Of a DNA stretch of 6,832 bases, positions 1-5,295 are shown one piece after another. The notes beneath the pieces are model-generated. The model saw only the letters and a list, made by a program, of their open reading frames with translations, was not told the DNA's origin and did no database searches. Where the stretch lies: contig SKQJ01000019.1 in assembly GCA_007119075.1 (NCBI GenBank), forward strand, positions 1 through 6,832, read 5' to 3'. The stretch's first letter is position 1, and every line of letters begins with the position of its first letter. The stretch comes from Bacteroidales bacterium. Lineage in GTDB: Bacteria > Bacteroidota > Bacteroidia > Bacteroidales > PUMT01. Made by a program: the position numbers and the translations under genes.

Positions 1-85
1 AAAAACTCTGTAACAAAAACAAAAAAACCCCTAAAAAAACCCTCTTTCCAAAACTCCTCCAAACACTTCGTTTTTTAAGGGACTG
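1..85 (-). other. T-rich transcript leader leaving the window to the left
   Basis: On the minus strand this stretch lies just downstream of a strong promoter candidate (86-116). It reads as a leader with several runs of T separated by short G-rich blocks. It has no open reading frame of note. Long T-rich leaders behind a TATCTTTGCAG promoter remind me of ribosomal RNA operon leaders in Bacteroidota, but no rRNA sequence is present here, so the downstream gene is unknown. The element is noncoding within the window; its role is inferred. Confidence 0.3.
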
Positions 86-116
86 CAAAGATAAGAACTA
101 TTTTGTCTTTTCCAAA
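86..116 (-). promoter_or_regulatory. Bacteroidota vegetative promoter, leftward (copy A)
   Basis: Read on the minus strand, a TTTG (-33 box, 113-116) is followed after exactly 19 bases by TATCTTTG (-7 box, 86-93), which fits the Bacteroidota consensus TTTG / TAnnTTTG perfectly. The bases after it (CAG) and the upstream TTTTTTGGAAAA stretch are shared with copy B at 362-391. Transcription would start near 79-82 and run out of the left edge. The perfect boxes and standard spacing make this the best promoter in the window. Confidence 0.6.
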
Positions 117-143
117 AAATTAACCGGCTTTGCGAAAATAAAT

Positions 144-183
144 TTTTAAAGCCGTATCAACCTACCAAATAACGTGCCAAATT
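144..183 (-). promoter_or_regulatory. Sigma-54-like promoter element, leftward (copy A of a 40-base direct repeat)
   Basis: On the minus strand the sequence TGGCACG (173-179), four bases, then TTG (166-168) follows the sigma-54 -24/-12 consensus TGGCACG-N4-TTGC except that the final C is G. An identical 18-base block recurs at 321-338. Eight unmatched bases follow in both copies, then an identical 14-base block, ATACGGCTTTAAAA, placed where a sigma-54 start site would fall. The conserved outer blocks with a variable middle suggest two functional contacts rather than simple copying. The sigma-54 reading is inference; an operator or other repeated element is possible. Confidence 0.4.
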
Positions 184-203
184 TATGACTTCGATTTTGG
201 CTA

Positions 204-256
204 AATTCAAAAAACCTTCTCCTTTGAATTCCCAGGGCAAAAAATCATCTCCCTGG
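204..256. other. Two adjacent hairpins between the sigma-54-like elements
   Basis: The first hairpin has perfect 8-base arms, AATTCAAA (204-211) and TTTGAATT (223-230), with an 11-base loop. The second has perfect 6-base arms, CCAGGG (232-237) and CCCTGG (251-256), with a 13-base loop. Only one base separates them. Neither is followed by a clear T-tract on either strand, so they are not standard intrinsic terminators. If transcription starts at the rightmost leftward promoter, both would lie in its 5' leader. Confidence 0.3.
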
Positions 257-298
257 TTTACCGGAAACAAAACCGGCTAAAACCCGGAGGTCGCCAAA

Positions 299-338
299 TT
301 TTAAAGCCGTATTTACTTTTCAAATAACGTGCCAAATT
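299..338 (-). promoter_or_regulatory. Sigma-54-like promoter element, leftward (copy B of a 40-base direct repeat)
   Basis: This is the second copy of the element at 144-183. On the minus strand it has TGGCACG (328-334), N4 and TTG (321-323), then an 8-base spacer unrelated to that of copy A, then the shared ATACGGCTTTAAAA block (299-312). The base after TTG is A where the sigma-54 consensus has C. It lies about 20 bases downstream of the vegetative promoter at 362-391, so a transcript from that promoter would read through it. No activator binding site is recognised. Confidence 0.4.
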
Positions 339-361
339 ATGGCCTCCCTCAAAAGAAGCTG

Positions 362-391
362 CAAAAATAACAACTATTCGGCCATTCCAAA
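362..391 (-). promoter_or_regulatory. Bacteroidota vegetative promoter, leftward (copy B)
   Basis: On the minus strand TTTG (388-391) is followed after 18 bases by TATTTTTG (362-369), a perfect TAnnTTTG box. It resembles copy A (86-116) across the whole promoter: TTTTGGAA upstream, AATAGTT just before the -7 box and CAG after it. Start of transcription would be near 355-358. Two such promoters in tandem facing the same way is an arrangement often seen before stable-RNA or other highly expressed genes. Confidence 0.5.
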
Positions 392-597
392 ATATTTTCA
401 GAACTTTTTTCGGGAAAACTACAGAAGAGTCCACGGCTGCGGCTGATTGACAATATGATCCAATTTTTAAAGCGGGGGCACATGCAATGCAATTCGCCCT
501 GAGGGATTTTCGCCCCGGCGGGCACTCCGGTTTCAAGTATTTACAGGAACAAGGCTGATGCGACTTTATCCGTCAGTATGCAATTGGCTGAAAAATT
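392..597. other. Noncoding stretch, nothing recognised
   Basis: I see no supported gene, terminator or clear repeat here. A minus-strand open frame crosses part of it (258-536), but it also runs through the promoter and repeat elements to its left and has no recognisable protein pattern, so it is not called. A short AATTTTTAAAGC at about 462-473 weakly echoes the end of the 40-base element. Composition changes from AT-rich to locally GC-rich around 470-535. Confidence 0.4.
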
Positions 598-655
598 TTG
601 ACCGGAGGGTCAATTGCCCTATGCAATGTTTTGTTCCCTGATGATTTTTCATTTA

Positions 656-687
656 ATGGGTAATTGACCTGAAGGTCGATTACCCAT
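656..687. repeat. Long hairpin at first repeat junction
   Basis: The arms ATGGGTAATTGACC (656-669) and GGTCGATTACCCAT (674-687) form a 14-pair stem with one G-T wobble and a TGAA loop. A stem this long with a four-base loop would be stable in RNA. The bases after it on the plus strand (GCCATGTTTTG) are not a clean T-tract, so intrinsic termination is doubtful. Confidence 0.65.
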
Positions 688-720
688 GCCATGTTTTGTT
701 CAGTGATGCTTTTTCATTTA

Positions 721-751
721 ATGGGTAATTGACGGAGGGTCGATTACCCAT
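721..751. repeat. Long hairpin at second repeat junction
   Basis: The arms ATGGGTAATTGAC (721-733) and GTCGATTACCCAT (739-751) form a 13-pair stem with one wobble pair and a five-base GGAGG loop. It is the counterpart of the hairpin at 656-687, but with a different loop: TGAA there, GGAGG here. The stem is kept while the loop has changed. A remnant, TTGACC / GGTCAA around a GGAG loop, sits at 598-613. Confidence 0.65.
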
Positions 752-775
752 GCAATGTTTTGTTCCCTGATGATT

Positions 776-806
776 TTTCATTTAATGGGTAATTCATTTA
801 TATTTG
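776..806 (+). promoter_or_regulatory. Candidate promoter for the GT2-pyrC gene run
   Basis: TATATTTG (799-806) matches the Bacteroidota -7 box TAnnTTTG exactly. After a 19-base spacer upstream lies TTTC (776-779), one base off the -33 TTTG box. Transcription would begin near 809-812, leaving an untranslated leader of about 105 bases before the chosen start at 918. The -33 part lies inside the last, shortened copy of the tandem repeat, while the -7 box lies just past its end, so only this copy can form the promoter. No activity data can be inferred. Confidence 0.45.
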
Positions 807-917
807 CATGCGATGGCAGCAGGGTGGATAAAACCGAAAAAAAACAAAAAAAATTCAGCCGGCAATTGATTTAACTATATATTGATATATATTCGTCTTT
901 TGGAAAAAAACGGCAAG

Positions 918-1673
918 GTGAGTAAAAGTCTGATTATCATACCTACCTATAATGAGATCGATAATATTGAACGATTGATAAATGCCGTTTTTCCGATTAA
1001 TGACAGCTTCCACATACTTGTTGTAGACGACAATTCTCCTGACGGGACAGCAAAAAAAGTTGAGAGCCTCTCCGGCCAATACCCCGGCAGGCTCCATCTT
1101 CTGAAAAGACCGGGCAAGCATGGCCTGGGAACAGCTTACATCAAAGGCTTCCGCTGGGCAATAGAACACGGCTATGATTATGTTTTTGAAATGGACGCCG
1201 ATTTTTCACACGATCCGGCCGACCTGCCAAATCTTTTAAGAGCCTGCGAAAAGGGGGGCGCCGATCTGGCCATTGGTTCACGGTATGTATCGGGCGTTAA
1301 CGTGGTAAACTGGCCACTGGGCAGGATACTTATGTCATATTTTGCATCATCCTATGTCCGCATGATAACCGGCATGGATGTCAGGGACACTACGGCAGGG
1401 TTTAAATGCTACAGGACAGAAGTCCTCAGATCATTGAACCTTGATAAAATTTCTTTCAAGGGATACGCCTTTCAGATTGAAATGAAATTTGCAGTCTGGA
1501 AACTCGGCTTCAGGATTGTCGAGGTGCCCATAATCTTCACCGAGCGAAAACACGGCACTTCAAAAATGTCGGGTGGCATATTCAATGAAGCATTGTGGGG
1601 CGTCATAATTATAAAGTTCAAGAGTTTTTTCAGGAATAAATATGCTGTCCCCGAAGAAGAGAAAATGAACTGA
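918..1673 (+). CDS. Polyprenol monophosphomannose synthase-like glycosyltransferase (GT2)
   Basis: Likely transfers mannose from GDP-mannose to a polyprenyl phosphate on the cytoplasmic membrane face, making a lipid-linked sugar donor for extracytoplasmic glycosylation. The 251-residue protein is a single GT-A domain. It shows an N-terminal IIIPTYNE (6-13), the nucleotide-binding VVDDNSPDGT (35-44), the metal-binding DADFSHDP (93-100), GSRY (120-123), DTTAGFKCYR (157-166) and RKHGTSKMS (210-218), all typical of the DPM1/Ppm1 group. No membrane segment is obvious at the C-terminus, unlike longer family members. I chose the GTG at 918 because it puts the first strand (MSKSLIIIPTYNE) right at the N-terminus as in relatives. 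TTG starts at 882 and 900 are possible in the same frame and would add 12 or 6 residues. The stop is 16 bases before pyrC, which points to co-transcription. Sugar and lipid specificity are inferred. Confidence 0.92.
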   Translation: MSKSLIIIPTYNEIDNIERLINAVFPINDSFHILVVDDNSPDGTAKKVESLSGQYPGRLHLLKRPGKHGLGTAYIKGFRWAIEHGYDYVFEMDADFSHDPADLPNLLRACEKGGADLAIGSRYVSGVNVVNWPLGRILMSYFASSYVRMITGMDVRDTTAGFKCYRTEVLRSLNLDKISFKGYAFQIEMKFAVWKLGFRIVEVPIIFTERKHGTSKMSGGIFNEALWGVIIIKFKSFFRNKYAVPEEEKMN

Positions 1674-1689
1674 CAATCAACCGACAGAC

Positions 1690-3039
1690 ATGCAAGCCAT
1701 CCTCATAAAGAATGCCCGAATCGTCAATGAAGGAAAAATAACCATCGGGCATGTGCTGTGCAGGGACAACATTATTGAAAAGGTCTTTACCGGCGCCGAC
1801 ACTGTATGCCCGGAAAGCTCTCCCTGCAAAACTATCGATGCCGGCGGCACTATTCTTATGCCCGGGATCATTGACGATCAGGTGCACTTCAGGGAACCCG
1901 GACTAACGCACAAGGGCGATATCGCTTCCGAATCCAGGGCCGCGGTGGCAGGCGGAATAACCTCCTATATGGAAATGCCCAACACCAGCCCCGCCACCAT
2001 AACCAATGCGCTGCTGGAAGAAAAAATCCAGGTGGCCCGCCGGACTTCACTTGCGAATTATTCGTTTTATATCGGAGCAACCAATGATAACCATGAAGAG
2101 CTGATGGAGGCCGATCCGCGGTCAGTTTGCGGGGTAAAGATCTTTATGGGATCGTCGACGGGAAATATGCTTGTTGACCACGTACCGGCTCTTCGCAGAA
2201 TATTCTCAAAAATAAAAATACCCGTCGCGGTCCATTGCGAAGATGAAGCTACTATAAGGGCGAACACGCTTATCCATAAAAGGAAATTCGGGGAGAATAT
2301 TCCCGTTATAATGCATCCGGCCATCAGGAGCACTGAGGCCTGTTACAAATCGTCCTCCCATGCAGTCGGTCTGGCCCGGGAATACGGCACACGGCTTCAT
2401 GTGCTGCACATCAGCACGGAAAAGGAACTTGAACTGTTTGATTCACTGACCCCGGTTGAAAGAAAAAGAATAACTTCCGAAGCCTGCATCCATCATCTCT
2501 GGTTTGACGAGCATGACTATCCCTCGCTTGGGACAAAAATAAAATGGAACCCGGCCATCAAGACCCGCAGGGACAAGGAAGCCCTCGTGGCCGCAGTGAA
2601 CAGCGGCAAGATAGACATTATTGCCACAGACCATGCTCCCCATACCGAATTGGAAAAATCATATTCCTATTTTAAAGCGCCTTCCGGCGGACCGATGGTC
2701 CAGCATTCCCTCGCGGCCATGATGGAGCTTGTCAGAAAAAACATTTTCAGCCTTGAAAAACTGGTTAAAAAGATGTGTCATGCTCCTGCCATTATTTTTA
2801 ATATTCACAGACGCGGATTTATCAGGGAAGGATATTACGCTGACCTGGTTTTGATCGATCCCGGTTCCCAATGGAAAGTCACCAGGGAAAGCCTTTTGTA
2901 CAAATGCGGATGGTCGCCCATGGAAGGGCAGGTTTTTTCTGCAAAGGTCACCCATACAATAATCAACGGACACCTGGTTTTTGAAAACGGCAGTTTCGAC
3001 GAACAGCCACGGAGCATGCAACTGGCTTTTGACAGATGA
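1690..3039 (+). CDS. pyrC: Dihydroorotase (Bacteroidota type)
   Basis: Catalyses the reversible ring closure of N-carbamoyl-aspartate to dihydroorotate, step three of pyrimidine synthesis, in the cytoplasm. The 449-residue length fits the class I amidohydrolase-fold dihydroorotases. Metal and active-site elements visible are DDQVHFREPG (62-71), MEMPNT (94-99), GVKIFMGSSTG with Lys150 as the candidate bridging carboxylated lysine, VHCED with His182, LHIST with His240 and TDHAPH with Asp314. The first histidine of the usual HxH pair is Gln64. I recall the same DDQVHF form in other Bacteroidota PyrC proteins, so it is probably a lineage trait and not damage. The ATG at 1690 opens directly into the small N-terminal beta domain. 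It sits 16 bases behind the mannosyltransferase gene, a pairing I recall from many Bacteroidota genomes. A hydantoinase or inactive dihydroorotase paralogue is less likely but not excluded. Confidence 0.94.
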   Translation: MQAILIKNARIVNEGKITIGHVLCRDNIIEKVFTGADTVCPESSPCKTIDAGGTILMPGIIDDQVHFREPGLTHKGDIASESRAAVAGGITSYMEMPNTSPATITNALLEEKIQVARRTSLANYSFYIGATNDNHEELMEADPRSVCGVKIFMGSSTGNMLVDHVPALRRIFSKIKIPVAVHCEDEATIRANTLIHKRKFGENIPVIMHPAIRSTEACYKSSSHAVGLAREYGTRLHVLHISTEKELELFDSLTPVERKRITSEACIHHLWFDEHDYPSLGTKIKWNPAIKTRRDKEALVAAVNSGKIDIIATDHAPHTELEKSYSYFKAPSGGPMVQHSLAAMMELVRKNIFSLEKLVKKMCHAPAIIFNIHRRGFIREGYYADLVLIDPGSQWKVTRESLLYKCGWSPMEGQVFSAKVTHTIINGHLVFENGSFDEQPRSMQLAFDR

Positions 3040-3045
3040 GAGAAA

Positions 3046-3062
3046 TGCCGGAATGCCCGGCA
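3046..3062 (+). terminator. Stem-loop just after pyrC
   Basis: Perfect 6-base arms TGCCGG (3046-3051) and CCGGCA (3057-3062) enclose a five-base AATGC loop, starting six bases after the pyrC stop. No T-tract follows, so it is not a standard intrinsic terminator. It may mark an mRNA 3' end or protect it, separating the GT2-pyrC pair from the next genes. Confidence 0.3.
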
Positions 3063-3114
3063 ATACGGAGCACGTCACTTAATTTGGCAAAATCCTTAAC
3101 CTGAATTAAAACCA

Positions 3115-3615
3115 ATGAGATCACTGAATTACATCATGCTGTTTATTGCTGCCGCAGCTGTTTTCAGTTGCGGCGAAGAGAAACGCGGGCAGAAGGAAGC
3201 CCTGACCCCCGGAAAACAAACCGATGCATCAATCGTTGCCGATTCGGTTATTTATGATGTGGTCGTCAAGAACCCGAATATCGACGATCACTGGACGGAG
3301 GAATGTCTGAAGCCTCTGGACAGGCTCGGACTGGTCGATATGGTCTTTGAAGCAATTTACCGTGAGGAGCTGATTCCCTATGACTACCTCTCGAACAGGC
3401 CTTTATCGGTCGGCGACATTGAAGATCTGGAAAATGATCCTGAATTCAGCAGGAAAAACGTAGGCAAAATCCAGTTCACCGAAGAGTGGTATTTTGACCA
3501 GGTCAATCTGAGGATGGAAAAAAGAGTGAATTCAATGTCGCTCGGCTACGAAGTGTTCGATATGTCAGGCAATCTGAGAGGCTATAAGCCGGCATTTATG
3601 GTAAAATTAAATTAA
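3115..3615 (+). CDS. Small lipoprotein with a GldN-like pattern
   Basis: A 166-residue protein of unproven function. The N-terminus is a lipoprotein signal: a short basic start (MRS), a hydrophobic stretch (about 5-17) and a lipobox VFSC with Cys19 as the lipidation site; Phe at -2 is unusual. GEEK after the cysteine is acidic and could act like a Bacteroidota surface-export signal. The mature part, from about residue 45, reads WTEECLKPLDR, then a helix-like segment ending in PYDY, then EEWYFD, RMEKRV and finally GNLRGYKPAFMVKL. This order resembles the GldN/PorN domain of gliding and type IX secretion machinery, which ends in a similar EEW-FD, G-RGY-P-F pattern. It is shorter than typical GldN (roughly 300 residues) and stands alone without GldK, L or M. 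It is not the DUF4296 lipoprotein that I recall following pyrC in some relatives. A 75-base gap precedes it and a 7-base gap follows. Confidence 0.8.
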   Translation: MRSLNYIMLFIAAAAVFSCGEEKRGQKEALTPGKQTDASIVADSVIYDVVVKNPNIDDHWTEECLKPLDRLGLVDMVFEAIYREELIPYDYLSNRPLSVGDIEDLENDPEFSRKNVGKIQFTEEWYFDQVNLRMEKRVNSMSLGYEVFDMSGNLRGYKPAFMVKLN

Positions 3616-3622
3616 AACGGGC

Positions 3623-4159
3623 ATGAGCATAACTCCTGAAAAAAAACTAAGCATCAGCACCCTGAGGGACATTGCAGCCAGAATGGCAATCGCGGCAAGG
3701 ACGGCACCCAAAGCCAGGGGGACCGACACTTTTGAAATAATGATTGCCGAAGGCGAATCGATTGCCATGCTGGCTGAAAAAATGAAAATCATGGCCAGAG
3801 AGCATGACGTATCTTTTTTTGAAAGGGATGCGGGCAATATTCTCAACTCACCTGTAGTTTTTCTAATGGGAACCAGTATCAGGTCACTCGGACTAAAGAA
3901 ATGCGGCATGTGCGGCTTTCCCGGATGCGACGAAAAGAACATGCACCCCGATATTCCCTGTGTGTTCAATACGGGTGACCTGGGTATAGCCCTGGGATCC
4001 GCTGCTTCTGTTTGCATGGACAACAGGGTTGATAACAGGATTATGTATACCGTCGGGCAGGCAGCGATGGAACTCGGCTTTTTTACAAAAGAAGTTCGTA
4101 TAGCTCATGGAATACCGCTTTCGGCAACCTCAAAAAGCCCGTTTTTTGACAGGAAATGA
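3623..4159 (+). CDS. DUF2148 ferredoxin-domain protein
   Basis: A 178-residue soluble protein of the DUF2148 / COG4739 family, annotated elsewhere only as an uncharacterised protein with a ferredoxin domain. An N-terminal helical part (about 10-60) includes ARTAPKARGTD. The cysteine cluster is CGMCGFPGC (Cys94, Cys97, Cys102) plus Cys113 in IPCVF, suited to hold a [4Fe-4S] cluster; Cys131 is an extra. The following DLGIALGSA and DNRVDNRIMYTVGQAAMELG are family hallmarks. No signal peptide or membrane segment is seen, so it is cytoplasmic. It starts 7 bases after the lipoprotein stop, with no strong Shine-Dalgarno sequence, and is probably translated from the same mRNA. An electron-transfer or redox-sensing role is inferred from the cysteines only; no partner is known. 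Confidence 0.9.
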   Translation: MSITPEKKLSISTLRDIAARMAIAARTAPKARGTDTFEIMIAEGESIAMLAEKMKIMAREHDVSFFERDAGNILNSPVVFLMGTSIRSLGLKKCGMCGFPGCDEKNMHPDIPCVFNTGDLGIALGSAASVCMDNRVDNRIMYTVGQAAMELGFFTKEVRIAHGIPLSATSKSPFFDRK

Positions 4160-4160
4160 C

Positions 4161-4180
4161 TACCCTCCAGGGGTATTTTT
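4161..4180 (+). terminator. Weak intrinsic terminator candidate
   Basis: Just after the DUF2148 gene, arms TACCC (4161-4165) and GGGTA (4171-4175) form a 5-pair stem with a TCCAG loop, directly followed by five T (4176-4180). The T-tract makes it terminator-like, but the stem is short, so it may only attenuate reading into the dehydrogenase gene, which starts 24 bases later. Confidence 0.35.
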
Positions 4181-4203
4181 ATAAATTGTAAGATACATAT
4201 ATA

Positions 4204-5211
4204 ATGAGCAAGGTTCCAGAAAAACACAGGGTTCTCTTTATCGATTCAACCCATCCGCTTCTTTTCGAAATCCTTTGCGACGCGGGGCTCGAATGCGATT
4301 ACAGGCCGGAGATTACTGCAGGTTCCGTAAAAAACACCATACACCTTTATGATGGCATTATCATCAGGAGCAAGTTTGCCCTGGACCGGGAGGTCCTGGC
4401 AAATGCTTCACGTCTGAAATTCATTGGACGGGTAGGCTCGGGGCTGGAAAACATTGACCTGGAGTATGCGAAGTCCAGAAATATTTCCTGTTTCAATTCA
4501 CCGGAAGGTCATTGCAGGGCAACTGGCGAACACGCCGCGGGTATGCTGCTCGCGCTTCTGAACAATATCTGCAAGGCAAACAATGAAGTAAAATCCGGTC
4601 AATGGTTCAGGGAAGTAAACCGGGGTGTTGAGCTGCATGGCAAAACTGTGGGCATAATAGGGTATGGCCACACCGGAAAATCCTTTGCAAGGTGCCTGTC
4701 GGGGTTTGGAGCCACGATAATTGCCTATGATAAATATAAAACCGGTTACACCGATGAATACGCCACCGAGTCGGAAATCGATGATCTGTTCTGTAATTGC
4801 GATATCCTGAGCATAAACGTTCCCCTGACAGGTGAAACAAAGTATTTGGTTGACAATGCCTTCCTGCAAAAGTTCAAAAAAGACATTTATCTCGTAAATA
4901 TCGCAAGGGGAAAGATCATTAATACATCGGACCTTGTTGCAAATCTTAAATCCGGCAAAGTCAGGGGCGCCGCCCTCGACGTGCTGGAGTATGAAAAATC
5001 CAGTTTTGAGGAGCTTCACAGGACAGATTTGCCTGATGATTATCTGTTCCTGCTTGAACACCAAAGAGTCATACTCACTCCTCATATTGCCGGATGGACC
5101 CATGAATCTAATAAAAGACTTGCAAAGGTGCTGGCCCGGAAAATTCTCGGCTACCTGGGGCTTTCAGGGAGGGAAATCACTGCAGGGAATCAGGAAGTTC
5201 CCCAGGCATAA
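4204..5211 (+). CDS. D-2-hydroxyacid dehydrogenase, phosphoglycerate dehydrogenase-like
   Basis: An NAD-dependent oxidoreductase that interconverts a D-2-hydroxyacid and its 2-keto acid; the substrate cannot be read from sequence. The 335-residue protein has the split substrate domain (about 1-105 and 290-335) around a Rossmann domain (about 106-289). Visible are GRVGSGLENID (75-85), GEHAAGMLLAL (108-118), the dinucleotide motif GYGHTG (153-158), Asp176 at the end of the second strand (favours NAD over NADP) and the catalytic set Arg235 (NIARGK), Glu264 (ALDVLEYE) and His294 (TPHIAGWTHES). Arg-to-Glu spacing is the same as in E. coli SerA (29), while Glu-to-His is 30 against 23, so a loop is enlarged. 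There is no C-terminal ACT domain, so serine feedback of the SerA type is not expected. The ATG at 4204 follows an AT-rich 44-base gap. It could be a serine-pathway enzyme or a general hydroxyacid dehydrogenase. Confidence 0.92.
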   Translation: MSKVPEKHRVLFIDSTHPLLFEILCDAGLECDYRPEITAGSVKNTIHLYDGIIIRSKFALDREVLANASRLKFIGRVGSGLENIDLEYAKSRNISCFNSPEGHCRATGEHAAGMLLALLNNICKANNEVKSGQWFREVNRGVELHGKTVGIIGYGHTGKSFARCLSGFGATIIAYDKYKTGYTDEYATESEIDDLFCNCDILSINVPLTGETKYLVDNAFLQKFKKDIYLVNIARGKIINTSDLVANLKSGKVRGAALDVLEYEKSSFEELHRTDLPDDYLFLLEHQRVILTPHIAGWTHESNKRLAKVLARKILGYLGLSGREITAGNQEVPQA

Positions 5212-5295
5212 AGACAACGCCGCCCTTGACCAAATCCTAATGCTGTTGATTTAGAGGTCTTAACCGCGCAGCAGCTCGTCGTATTACGCGCCCGG

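Larger units (their letters stand above)
598..794. repeat. Tandem 64-65 base repeat with hairpin junctions, about three copies
   Basis: Copies start at 621 (65 bases), 686 (64 bases) and 750 (45 bases, cut short at 794). A diverged end-piece of a preceding copy lies at about 598-620. The third copy matches the first 45 bases of the first copy exactly, while the middle copy differs at four positions over that span. Each unit contains GTTTTGTTCCCTGATG-like and TTTTTCATTTAATGGG blocks and ends in an inverted repeat. The period is not a multiple of three and stop codons occur, so it is noncoding. No terminal inverted repeats or transposase mark it as a known element. Confidence 0.8.

Noticed and set aside
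204..230. Short minus-strand leader peptide with a GGAGAAGG-like ribosome site
   Set aside because: It would start with TTG and be about 17 residues, overlapping the promoter element; indistinguishable from chance.
258..536. 92-residue minus-strand open frame
   Set aside because: It runs through the vegetative promoter and the 40-base element, whose two copies are identical at all codon positions, and in the other copy the same frame hits a stop. No recognisable domain.
621..794. CRISPR array
   Set aside because: The whole 64-65 base unit repeats, so there are no unique spacers between short repeats, and no cas genes are present.
882..917. TTG start for the GT2 gene adding 12 residues
   Set aside because: Possible, but the GTG at 918 places the first beta strand at the N-terminus as in relatives; kept only as an alternative.
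2659..3078. 139-residue minus-strand open frame
   Set aside because: Antisense to the conserved C-terminal half of dihydroorotase, with low-complexity cysteine- and phenylalanine-rich content and no motif.
3079..3086. Promoter for the lipoprotein gene (TTAATTTG)
   Set aside because: One base off the -7 box and no TTTG at the expected -33 distance; too weak to call.
4498..5103. 201-residue minus-strand open frame
   Set aside because: Fully antisense to the well-supported dehydrogenase; no family pattern, so it is a shadow frame.
5212..5295. Bidirectional terminator between the convergent genes
   Set aside because: Only 4-pair stems (CCGG, CGCG) and no T-tract on either strand.
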